DNA of 64,000 nt from Solen grandis (Eukaryota; Mollusca; Bivalvia; Adapedonta; Solenidae). The translations under genes and the position numbers were made by a program. The notes beneath the pieces are model-generated. The model saw only the letters and a list, made by a program, of their open reading frames with translations. It had not been told where the DNA came from and did not search any database. The stretch covers positions 58,807,054 through 58,871,053 of the forward strand of contig CM037777.1 of the NCBI GenBank assembly GCA_021229015.1. The letters run 5' to 3'. Positions 22,261 through 32,323 of the stretch are shown in pieces (position 1 is the stretch's first letter; each line of letters begins with the position of its first letter).

Positions 22261-23823
22261 CAAGAGGGCCATGATGGCCCTGGATCGCTCACCTGAGTAC
22301 CATTGCTACAACTGATTACAAGGTTTTTAAACAGACAAGAATTCTGATATAACTCAATCTTAAACATTTTAGCCCTGACAATACTACACACCAAATATAT
22401 AAGCACTGGGCCTTATGGTTTCAGAGGAGAAGACTTAGTGCGGGGTCATTTATCTCCAAAGGGCCACCATTTTGAAAATCTTGATAATGAACCATTAGAT
22501 GATGCTACATACCAAATATCTAAGCTCTAGGCCTAATGGATTCATAGAAGAAGATTTTTAAAGCTTTTCCTATATAACTCTATGTAAAACAAGTGACCCC
22601 TGGTGCGGGGTCATTTATCACCATAGGGCTATGATTTGTACAATCTTGGTAATGAACCATAAGATGATGCTTCATACCAAATATCTAATCTCTAGGCCTT
22701 ATGGATTCATAGAAGAAGATTTTTAAAGCTTTTCCTATATAACTCTATGTAAAACAAGTGACCCCTGGTGCGGGGTCATTTATCACCATAGGGCTATGAT
22801 TTGTACAATCTTGGTAATGAACCATAAGATGATGCTACATACCAAATATCTAAGCTCTAGGCCTAATGGATTCATAGAAGAAGATTTTTAAAGATTTTCC
22901 TATATAACTCTATGTAAAACAAGTGACCCCTGGTGCGGGGTCATTTATCACCATAGGGCTATGATTTGTACAATCTTGGTAATGAACCATAAGATGATGC
23001 TACATACCAAATATCTAAGCTCTAGGCCTAATGGATTCATAGAAGAAGATTTTTAAAGATTTTCCTATATAACTCTATGTAAAACAAGTGACCCCTGGTG
23101 CGGGGTCATTTATCACCATAGGGTCATGATTTGTAAAATCTTGGTAATGAACCATAAGATGATGCTTCATACCAAATATCTAATCTCTATGCCTTATGGA
23201 TTCATAGAAGAAGATTTTTAAACATTTTCCTATATAACTCTATGTAAAACAAGTGACCCATGGTGCGGGGTCATTTATCACCATAAGGTCACTATGATTT
23301 GAACAATCTTGGTAATGAACCATAAGGTGATGCTACATACCAAATATCTAAGCTCTAGGCCTAATGGATTCATAGAAGAAGATTTTTAAAGTTTTTCCTA
23401 TATAACTCTATGTAAAACAAGTGACCCATGGTGCGGGGTCATTTATCACCGTAGGGCTATGATTTGTACAATCTTGGTAATGGCCCATAAGATGATGCTA
23501 CATACCAAATATCTAAGCTCTAGGCCTTGCAGTTTTGCAGAAGAAGATTTTCAAAGTTTGCATTTTTAAAATCTATTTTTAGCTCCTGTGACCTACTTTT
23601 TTAACCAATCTGAATAATTTGTACAACTTTGATAGAGGGCATCATAAGGATGATTCCTGTGAAGTTTGGTCAAAATCCCTTCAGCGGTTCATGAGGAGAT
23701 GTTGTTTAAAGCAAATTGTTGACGACGGACGCACGCACGCACGCACGCACGGACGACGGACGACGGACAAAAGGCGATCACAATAGCTCACCATGAGCAC
23801 GTTGTGCTCAGGTGAGCTAAAAA
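22261..23823 (+). mobile_element. complete hairpin-ended (pearl/HINE-like) element with 165-bp satellite
   Basis: The 5' end is AAGAGGGCCATGATGGCC; GGGCCAT pairs with ATGGCCC. GATCGCTCACCTGAGTA follows. Seven satellite units, period 165 bp (landmark TGGTGCGGGG at 22,601, 22,766, 22,931 and 23,096), occupy about 22,440-23,520. A unique tail with (GCAC)n at about 23,728-23,752 leads to the 3' hairpin at 23,785-23,819, whose arms are AGCTCACC/TGAGCAC and GTGCTCA/GGTGAGCT, ending CTAAAAA. There is no coding capacity. A central ~160-bp satellite between hairpin ends is the layout of bivalve pearl elements and of HINE/Helentron-derived elements; the class is inferred, the structure is seen. Confidence 0.75.
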
Positions 23824-23976
23824 TACTTCAAAACCTTCCTTGAAACTAAAACCACTCCAGGATCGAAGGATTGTGAGAAGTACAAGAAGAAAAGCATGGA
23901 GGCAGGAGGTGTTCTCTACAAAAGGAAAAACCACCTCATCATAAAAAAGATTAGTGCCATGAACCATAAGAAGTGA
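23824..23976 (+). pseudogene. C-terminal coding fragment of the tandem gene, cut off by the element
   Basis: Fifty codons plus TGA (23,974-23,976). It begins Y-F-K-T-F-L-E-T, then KTTPGSKDCEKY, K-K-K-S-M-E-A-G-G-V and LYKRKNHLIIKKISAMN, and ends with a basic tail. An in-frame TAA at 23,818-23,820 belongs to the element end, and no AG acceptor with a pyrimidine tract lies between. It therefore reads as the second half of an exon whose first half ends at 22,260. The combined module would have W-T-x-D-E-E-D-E-L-K ... P-G-S-K-D-C. The frame itself is clean, so the break is either recent or the segment is spliced in some way I cannot see. Confidence 0.55.
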
Positions 23977-26125
23977 TCATACCCAATTTGATTTTTAGTG
24001 TTAAATCCTCATGCCTTAGTGATTTTAAGATTTTAGTAAATGTAATCTCTTAAATGGAGATGAATGCACTTATGGAGGGCTGGTTAAAGTTGTCAGATAT
24101 TTTAGAAATAGTTGTAAGCCAGATACATGGGTCTGATTGTGTACATTTGTAACGTGTGTCCATGAGATGTACATTTTCTTTGTCATCTGTTTCTTTGCAT
24201 ATTCATTTTTTTCAAGTTACTGGAAGACCAAACATTTAGACTATGTTTTGCAAATGAATCATCTATGTTATTGCAGATGATCTTGGGGAGTTACTTCTGT
24301 TTTGGTAGTCATTTCACATCGAGTAGATGATGAAAATATATTCAGTTGAATTCACAAGGTAGTGAAGCACAAGGTAGTGAAGTATGTTTAAACATATTAG
24401 GATTATGGTTGAAAATAAAGTATTGTCTATTTAAAATTACTAATAAAAAATTGTGTCAGTAGACTCTTTCTCTCGTAATCCTTATTTTATGTTCAAATAA
24501 TCATTTGTAATACAAATTTTGCCACACTATTTTTTGTCTAAATAGGTTATTGAAAAGAACTTTACAAACTTAACTTTTAGTATATATACTTGAGTTAAAG
24601 GCTTGTTTTGCTATTCTGTGACAATCTATTGTAATTTAGCTTATAAGAAGAGGTTCAAAATTTGTGATGGTCAGACCATTGTTTGAATATTGCACAAAAA
24701 AACCCTGATATTTTCAATTTCTCAAAACTTGAAACTTAATATTTCAAATACTTGATTATCATGAGAAGGGACATGTCTAAAAGCCATATATTTTCTTAAA
24801 TTTGATCTCTTTTTATCTCTACTATTTGAAGAAATGAGAGCTAATGTAGTCAATTGTAGGTCAGCAATGGCCTTTCAGTTCTTGGTCCGATTTGCCTGCT
24901 TTAAAGCTCATTAATCATTCATGATATTGGCTTTGAAGTTGATTTATATGTTCAGGGGCATTAGATAACCAAGGAAGTTAACCTTTGACTAAATTAAATG
25001 CTAATTTTGGCTCATTTCTAACTTAGAAATGTTAATTATTGGCCTTGTATCTCCATTCATTCATGGTATTTACGTGAAAGTTTGTTTAAAGGCACCAGAC
25101 AACCCAGGTTAATAACCTTTGATAAATTTCATTACAATTTATGGGCCTTTTCATAAGAATTAAAAAAGAAAAACGTTCATGCTGATATATTGGTATAAAG
25201 GTATTTTTATTGGTATTGGTTTGGTTTGAAACATCTTTAAAATATTGAGGGGGACTATGCTATCATGGAAGATACTGCTTCATTGAATATATTGCAAAAT
25301 ATAGCCCCCATTTTTAAGTTTGAAAAAAAATCTTTTAAGTTTTGCATGCAAGGAATTCAGTAATGAGGAATAGGCTTGATTTAAAATTTCGGTATAGGAT
25401 ATGTTCAATGGTATCAAACTATAATGGTAGATAATTTTATGATACATGTTAAGCCTATTAGGGGCAATCTTTTACTTAAGACTATTTGGTAAATGTTTTG
25501 CATGCAATCTATTAGCATATCATATCTCAGAAGTTTATGGTATTCACTAGAATGCTTAGGAGATGATAACTCTTGGAATATCTCTAATTGTGGCCCTTTT
25601 CTAACTAAGTTACTTGGTTCAAATTTGACATGCACAGTGTTTTTATGCCTCCGTTTACTAGGCATGAGATTGTTTTCAGAAATATTAATCATATATAGGG
25701 TATCAGACTCATTACTATTACTGACTACTATTATTTGCAACTGTTGTTATATTCAGGACATGCAAAAGACAAGAACTGTAATAGACCAACAAGCATTTTG
25801 AGTAGTTAAGCATGCTGTCCTCTGACACGTGCTGTCCTTGTTTTAATTCTTGATGTTGCTCTACGGAGCTTTTTGTAATTTTTATGTTTTGATATATGTG
25901 TTCAAGACTGAAAATAAAGGGGGAAAAAAATGGATTGTAAATTAGTTCATGTTTTCCTAAACATCATATCTTCTGAAATAAAGTTAAAATAGTTAGAAAT
26001 TAGATTTAAAGCAAACCACAGATTAAATTGATTATTGGTAAATTTTCTGTAGTGAGCTATTTATTTATCTTAGAAAGTGGCTAAGATTACTGATTTGATT
26101 TAAACCTGACCTGCATAAAGTGTTT
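23977..26125 (+). other. putative 3' untranslated / downstream region with poly(A) signal (third unit)
   Basis: AATAAA at 25,913-25,918 follows a T-rich segment. Nearly identical to 1,038-3,165; an ~22-bp stretch near 25,185-25,205 is absent from the first unit. No coding signal. Confidence 0.4.
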
Positions 26126-26129
26126 TAGA

Positions 26130-26850
26130 CTTTCCCCACCATCAAGAACAATCTAAATGACAGGGGGGAAAAAACTGACTAGGCCAGAGTTTCCCCACCA
26201 TCACGCACAATATATTGGATAGGGGGAAAAAAACTGACTAGGCCAGAGTTTCCCTACCATCACCACAATATAATGACAGGGGGGAAAAAACTGACTAGGC
26301 CAGAGTTTCCCCACCATCACGCACAATATATTGGATAGGGGGGAAAAAACTGACTAGGCCAGAGTTTCCCTACCATCACGCACAATATATTGGATAGGGG
26401 GGAAAAAACTGACTGGTCCAGAATTTCCCCACCATCAATACAATGTAAATGACAGGGGAAAAAAACTGACGATGCCAGAATTTTCCTGACTTCATGCTCA
26501 ATCTACATGACAGGGGGGAAAAAACTGACTGGTCAAGACTTTCCCCACCATCAAGAACAATCTAAATGACAGGGGGGGAAAAAACTGACTAGGCCAGAAT
26601 ATCCCCACCATCACGCACAATATATTGGATAGGGGGGAAAAAACTGACTGGTCCAGAATTTTCCTGACTTCATGCTCAATCTACATGACAGGGGGGGAAA
26701 AAACTGACTGGTCAAGACTTTCCCCACCATCAAGAACAATATATAGGATAGGGGGGAAAAAACTGACTGGTCCAGAATTTCCCCACCTCAGAAACCTTAA
26801 AAAATTCAAAAAAAAGAGGGGGGAAAAAACTGACTGGGTGGGGAAAAACC
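26130..26850. repeat. GGGGAAAAAACTGAC tandem array (end of third unit)
   Basis: About twelve or more ~55-60-bp units with GGGGGGAAAAAACTGACT, alternately followed by AGGCCAGAGTTTCCC or GGTCCAGAATTTTCC. Unlike in the previous two units, the array does not lead into a promoter block but into the palindromic region at 26,840-27,000. The tandem gene series ends here. Confidence 0.85.
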
Positions 26851-27000
26851 TGACTAGTCAGTTTCTTCCCCGGGGAAAAACTTGACCAGTCAGTTTCTTC
26901 CCCGGGGAAAAACCTGACCAGTCAGTTTCTTCCCCGGGGAAAAACCTGACCAGTCAGTTTTTTCCCCGGGGAAAAAACTGACTGGGGAAAAACCTGACTG
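26840..27000. repeat. short palindromic repeats ending in a 36-bp perfect palindrome
   Basis: Units of ~36 bp contain TTCTTCCCCGGGGAAAAA and CTGACCAGTCAG, both self-complementary or nearly so. Positions 26,950-26,985 form a perfect 36-bp inverted repeat centred on CCCCGGGG with arms CCAGTCAGTTTTTT and its complement. Confidence 0.85.
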
Positions 27001-27695
27001 TTACACCTGTACCGGCATCAAGCGTTGTGCGACGTGCGTCGTCAACAATTTGCTTTAAATGACATCTCTTCTGTAACCGCTGGACAGAATTTGATTAAAC
27101 TTGGCAGGAATGATCCTCTTGTGAACCTTTACAAATGTTGCTAAAATAAACTTGATCCATGCAGAACTCTGGTTGCCATGGCAACAGAAAGAAAAAAATA
27201 TGAAAACTTTAAAAATCATCTCCTTCAAAACAACTGGTCAGATTTTAAAATATTTTGGTACAGATGTTTCTTGGGTGACCCTCTACCAAAGTTGCTAAAA
27301 TTATTTGGATTTGCCTAAAAACATGACCGCCAAGAGGCGGGGCTAATTTGCCTTATATGTATATAGTGAAATCTTTAAACGACATTTCCTCTGAAACAGC
27401 TGCACAGAATTTGATCAAATTTGGCAGGGATGATCCTTGGGAGTAGCTCTACCAAATTGCTAAAATTATTTGGAGGAAAAAACATGGCCGCCGGGGGGGG
27501 CTAATTTGCCTTCTATGTATATAATATAATCTTTAAACAACATCTCTGAAATAGCTGAATAGAATTTGATAAAATTTTGCAGGGATGATCCCTTGGCAAA
27601 ACTACACAAAAAGTTTCTTGTCTTGGCCATGTTTTAGTAAAGGTTATTTTGTAAACATGTACTCAGGTGAGCGATCTAGGGCCACTATGGCCCTC
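27001..27695 (-). mobile_element. hairpin-family element without satellite, reverse orientation
   Basis: The right end GTACTCAGGTGAGCGATC and GGGCCACTATGGCCC (27,679-27,693) is the 5' terminal hairpin in reverse. The interior has three loose repeats of an ~160-200-bp segment with TTGATCAAATTTGGCAGGGATGATCC-like text (broken here as TTTGGCAGGGATGATCC) and TTGCCATGGCAACAG. The left end reaches CGTCGTCAACAATTTGC. It resembles 46,500-46,745, 59,040-59,248 and 63,289-64,000. Confidence 0.65.
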
Positions 27696-27699
27696 TTAT

Positions 27700-27865
27700 T
27701 TTACTTGGAAAAGTCACAGAATGTGTAGACACACAATGTTTATTGGAGTAAAGCCACATACTGCATAAACACACACAATGTATCATTCGTGAGAACACTT
27801 TTTGAAAGACACACAATGCAAAAATAAAAGACACATAAAATTAAAGTCTCACAATGTATCAATCG
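27700..27865. repeat. degenerate ACACAATG repeats before gap 1
   Basis: ACACAATG or CACAATGTATCA recurs at about 27,732, 27,772, 27,812 and 27,852, a ~40-bp period. The N gap starts inside this repeat. Confidence 0.55.
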
Positions 27866-27965
27866 NNNNNNNNNNNNNNNNNNNNNNNNNNNNNNNNNNN
27901 NNNNNNNNNNNNNNNNNNNNNNNNNNNNNNNNNNNNNNNNNNNNNNNNNNNNNNNNNNNNNNNNN
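27866..27965. other. assembly gap (100 N)
   Basis: Exactly 100 unknown bases, the usual placeholder for a gap of unknown size. Apparent reading frames crossing it are artefacts. Confidence 0.99.
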
Positions 27966-28079
27966 AAAAATTTTAAATTTTGGGAATGGAGAGGGGAAAA
28001 TTAGGGAATGGGAGGTTTTGGGAAAAATTTTGGGGGAAGATTTGGAAATTTTAAAACGGACAGCAGTGGAAAAAAAAAA

Positions 28080-28400
28080 CTTGACACTGCGACGCCATTT
28101 CTGGAATACCCTACCCCATGACATGGGCAGCAGTCTGGAATACCGACGTCATGAGGGCCAACAGTCCGGGAATTACCTCACCAGCCCATGGGCAGCCAGC
28201 CTGGAATTACCTTACGTAATGAGCACCAGCAAAACAGGCATTGAAAAAAGAAGAAGGGGACCGTAGTAGATAGGAAGAGGGCTAGACGGTTCATAAAATT
28301 TGATGAAGGATGGTGTGGGGGGGGGGGGGGGGAAGTGTCTTCACTTGATACTTGATTGTACATTTAACAGTAATATGTAAAATTTAACACACAAACACAT
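28080..28400. repeat. degenerate copy of the minisatellite 3' flank
   Basis: CTGGAATTACCTTACGTAATGAGCACC-like sequence, a poly-G run near 28,316 and GTGTCTTCACTTGATACTTG match 30,130-30,345. The upstream CCAACAGTCCGGGAATTACC-like pieces are degraded 42-bp units. This may be a second allele of the same locus left at the gap edge. Confidence 0.65.
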
Positions 28401-29580
28401 CTTGTAATTTAGGGGGATAGATGCGTTCGCCGCTTCCGAAAACCCCCTTAAATTCGCGAGGTAACTCAGTACTACTTTAACGACTTTGATATGTTGCAGC
28501 TGCGGGGCTAGAACTCCCAGTTGCAGGTGGATGCTCTAACCACTGGACGATGGGACCCGGGTTGTGCTGAAGTAAGTCTGTAAGCATAATTATTCTCGGG
28601 TTTGTTACTGATCAAGTACACGAGAGGGCACTATGGTCGTTCGTCTATGCACGTCTTCAGTTCATTTGATGACCACATGCCCAGCCTTACTCGCCATTTA
28701 TAGAAATTTTATGTAAATTGTGAGAATTTGTTTCGAAAATAACACTTTAATAACATTGAATAATTCTCACATTACGTTTTCGGGTTCGAATCCTGGTCAC
28801 GACAGAAGCGGTACAATGGTCGCCGTCTGCTCACGTGTTAGAATATTGACCCATTCCCGACCTTGAGCATCGACAGTGGTTGCTTAAATTGCAGAACCTG
28901 TTTTGCAATCATTGTAAAAAAAAAAAAAATATGTAAAGAATGAGGGGGTATCTATACACGGTGTACTGCATACATATTGGGACGTTTCTGAGATTTTTGT
29001 AATCCATTTGCCTGCATATATTTTTTTTTAAAATAAAATCAATTAATCTTTTTTACAACTGTGTATATATTATCTTATACAATGTAGAAATTAAAACTTA
29101 AATATCATAGTGATACACACTAAATTCGAATCAATTCTGTTTTCAGAAACTATAAAACAAATTCCACTCGATTGTGTTGTTCCACACTGTCTGGTGTGAG
29201 CATAGAACTTAGTTTACTTGACAGCAACAATACAGAACTAATAGTATCATCACCAGCAGCAAAATGTATGTCTAAGTTCAATGGTATTAACTATTAAAAT
29301 GAATTCAGGTTCCTGAATGGCTGTACTATTTCATAAGCGTTTTATAATGCAGACGTATTAACTATTTTTCTTTCAAGTTGTACATAGCATCTATTTAGTT
29401 TTTGACAACCAAACAGCAAACGCTAAAGTTACTCTCGAGTGTATGATGGTTCTTTCCCAGTTGACTCAAAATCTCGTGTTTCCGGAGTTGTTAATAAGGT
29501 CATATGCTTTTTTTCTTTCGGACCATCGAAGTCTGTTTGTTTGTTTGTTGGATTTAACGTCGATGTCTACTTGAGACAGA
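28401..29580. other. intergenic sequence with SINE-like pieces, no gene
   Basis: Apart from the tRNA-like piece above, a second B-box-like GGGTTCGAATCCTGG lies near 28,782. The sequence near 29,550-29,580 (GGATTTAACGTCGATGTC) matches the body of the SINE-like repeat at 31,620. No coding signal. Confidence 0.45.
28492..28556 (-). repeat. tRNA-derived SINE head (fragment)
   Basis: On the minus strand, GTCCAGTGGTTAGAGCATC matches a tRNA D-arm/A-box and GGGAGTTCTAGCCCC a weakened B-box. The fold is imperfect, so this is a SINE-type fragment and not a functional tRNA. Confidence 0.55.
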
Positions 29581-29584
29581 TATA

Positions 29585-30135
29585 GTGCTGCTACACCCTG
29601 ACACTGGGTCAGCCAGTCCTGGAACTACCCTTCATCCTGACACTGGGCCAGCCAGTCCTGGAACTACCCTGCACTCTGACACTGGACCAGCCAGTCCTGG
29701 AACTATCCTACAACCTGACACTGGGCCAGCCAGCCCTGGAACTACCATACATCATGACACTGGGCCAGCCAGTCCTGGAACTACCCTTCACCCTGACACT
29801 GGGCCAGCCAGTCCTAGAACTATCCTACATTCTGACACTGGGCCAGCCAGTCCTGGAACTACCCTACATCACGACACTGGGCCAGCCAGTCATAGAACTA
29901 TACTACATCATGACACTGGGCCAGCCAGTCCTGGAACTACCCTACATCTTGACACTGGGCCAGCCAGTCCTGAAACTACCCTACATCATGACACTGGGCC
30001 AGCCAGTCCTGGAACTACCCTACACTCATGACACTGGGCCAGCCAGTCCTGGAACTACCCTACTCATGACACTGGGCCAGCCAGTCCTGGAACTACCCTA
30101 CACCCTGACCACTGGGCCAGCCAGTCCTGGAATTA
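29585..30135. repeat. 42-bp minisatellite (~13 units)
   Basis: The unit is 42 bp with core CTGACACTGGGCCAGCCAG and TCCTGGAACTACCCT. Because the period divides by three, two of the forward frames stay open for over 120 codons (an H-P-D-T-G-P-A-S-P-G-T-T unit in one), but there is no start context, splice logic or known family. The flanks are SINE-like. Confidence 0.9.
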
Positions 30136-30340
30136 CCCTTACGTAATGAGCACCAGCATAACAGGCATTGAAAAAAGAAGAAGTGACCGTACGTAGATAG
30201 GGAGATGCTGGCTAGACCGATTATGAAATTTGATGAAGATGTGTGTGTGGGGGGGGGGGGGGGAGTGTCTTCACTTGATACTTGATTGTCACATTTAACA
30301 GTAATATGTAGAATTAACACACACAAACACATCTTGTCCA

Positions 30341-31117
30341 ATACACCAATATTGCGTTTCGTTTCACTTACTGATTACAAGCCATAATCACCACCACCAA
30401 CAGCAACAACAACAATAAAACAAGTTTCATATATTTGCATGTTGATTTGGTGGCAATCCAGGGCCATGTACAGGAGTTTTGAAGTTCTTTCAATAAATGA
30501 GTATCTATATTAAAAAAATAAGCCCCATGTATAATAAAATATATACGGGACTTTTTTTTTATTTATTATTATTATTTTTTTTAATATAGATGTGGTCCAT
30601 GAAGCAAGTGGCAAAACATCATTGGGTTTGTATGTTATGACACGGCTGGAGTTTCCTCCCTTTATCTAAATTAACCTATTCATGAATTGTAATGTGTTGT
30701 ATAATGTTTTATATTTATATATACTATTTTGGATTGCGATTTGCAGTCCCGTTTGTTTACGCATAATTACATAGAGGGAATACAGGTCCACTATACACCA
30801 CAATCGCAGCATACATGTATCGTGAAGAAAATGTTTCCACATGTAATCGTTTCCTTTCTTTTATCATTTCATACTAGTAAATAAGCCTTGTAAATAGTAT
30901 ATCCTTAAAGACTTAATATTGTTTCTTTTGTCATACTATTGTTATGTATATCTATCTAAAAATATACAACTATATATTCTAGTTGGTTATTGATTATATT
31001 TAGTTGCATAATTTAACAATACACTATGTCGCTCTCTCTTTCCCTCTTTGATAAATATATCATGGACACACCTAGACCTTCCAACTCCTCATTTAATATC
31101 CTCGTATAAATTATTAT

Positions 31118-31120
<3 letters not shown>
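30341..31120. other. AT-rich intergenic sequence, nothing recognised
   Basis: No reading frame, repeat family or RNA gene could be supported here. Confidence 0.4.

Positions 31121-31149
<29 letters not shown>
31121..31149. repeat. (GA)n microsatellite
   Basis: Uninterrupted GA dinucleotide run of 29 bases. The minus-strand frame that reads through it ends in a Leu-Ser run produced by the repeat. Confidence 0.95.
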
Positions 31150-31153
<4 letters not shown>

Positions 31154-31609
31154 GATGTCGATCGATTTCTGTATGTATTACGGCGGTTTGCGGATATAAT
31201 GTAGTTTTTCATCCATGAGTCACTGGTGCGACTCCTGGCCCTAATCCTCGAAACATTTAATATGATCTTAAACTCAGATATTACACTCAAGTCTCTGTCA
31301 AATCTAATAGTGCCATATTTAAGTTTGAACTTGAAAATCACACATAAGTACCATTCATATTTTAGAGAACACGGGACCAGGTCACGTGTACATAACATGT
31401 AGATATAGAGGGCTAGTCGCGAAAGTCCATCTTGTTCTGTTTCTATATGCTTATAGAACATTTTCGCGTTCTGCCCTCGATATACCATATTTTCTTCCCG
31501 ATATACTTCATAAAGATCCATTTTGACACAATGGCAAATAGAGCAGACCTAGATCAGACAGATCATGGAGTAGCCATTTGGTCAGGAACTACTCCGTTTG
31601 CTCATACAA

Positions 31610-31910
31610 TATTGCGTTTGTTGGGTTTAACACCCCGCCGACAGTATTTCAGTTATTTGGAGACAATGTCAACTTGACACAGACATAGTGTTGCCACACT
31701 GCAGTATCACGCCGTAGACATGTTGCATGTCCCAGTCACATTATCCTGACACCAGTTAAACCAGCCCTCGAACTACCCTTATATGCTGAACGCCAAGCAA
31801 GGGAACTATACCAGTACCGTTTTTTTATGACCTTGGTATGTCGTGGGCGGGGATCGAACCCATGTTTCCGGGGCGAACAAGCCACCTGGACCGGTCATGC
31901 AAATTGTAAA
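31610..31910 (-). mobile_element. SINE-like repeat with tRNA B-box
   Basis: The plus strand starts TTTGTTGGGTTTAACACC and contains TATTTCAGTTATTTGG, then GGGGATCGAACCCATG near 31,850, which on the minus strand is the B-box GGGTTCGATCCCC. An internal piece near 31,742-31,780 (CTGACACCAG ... CCCTCGAACTACCCTT) is clearly related to the 42-bp minisatellite unit at 29,585. Confidence 0.55.
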
Positions 31911-32323
31911 TCAGATTCAACAAAGTCTACACGGCAAAAAAAAAATAAAAAAATAAACAAACACCGGTTCAAACACCGTTTTAAATAAATAAATATTTAA
32001 TATTCACCAAGTCATAAATTAGTACATGAATATTTATGAAGTGAAGGGTTAAGTTTGGTTTCTAATTTCCAAAAATAACGACCACGTGGCTACCATCTGC
32101 CCAATTATAAATGGTATTTTTCAGTTGTGGAATTTTTATTTTTGCAACTGCTGTGAAATCAATTTTAAATTTAGACGCCATTTTGCTGTTTTTAAAAGAA
32201 ACTACCGCATATTCATGTTATTTCTTCCGTCTCCGCAAATGAAATTTCACTTTCAAGCATGAGAGTAGAGTACTATATGGCTTCAAATAAGTCATGTAAT
32301 GATATGAATGTCTGTTAAGTCTA

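Noticed and set aside
22440..23520. Regularly spaced repeats resembling a CRISPR array
   Set aside because: Units are 165 bp and head-to-tail with no unique spacers, in a eukaryotic element; this is a satellite.
27802..28266. 154-codon frame crossing the N gap
   Set aside because: Translation through unknown bases is meaningless.
29585..30146. Long open frames encoding 14-residue repeats
   Set aside because: The 42-bp period keeps several frames open. There is no start context, splice sites or known family, and the array derives from a SINE-like repeat.
31117..31521. 134-codon minus-strand frame
   Set aside because: Its 3' end is the GA microsatellite; no domain, splice or start support.
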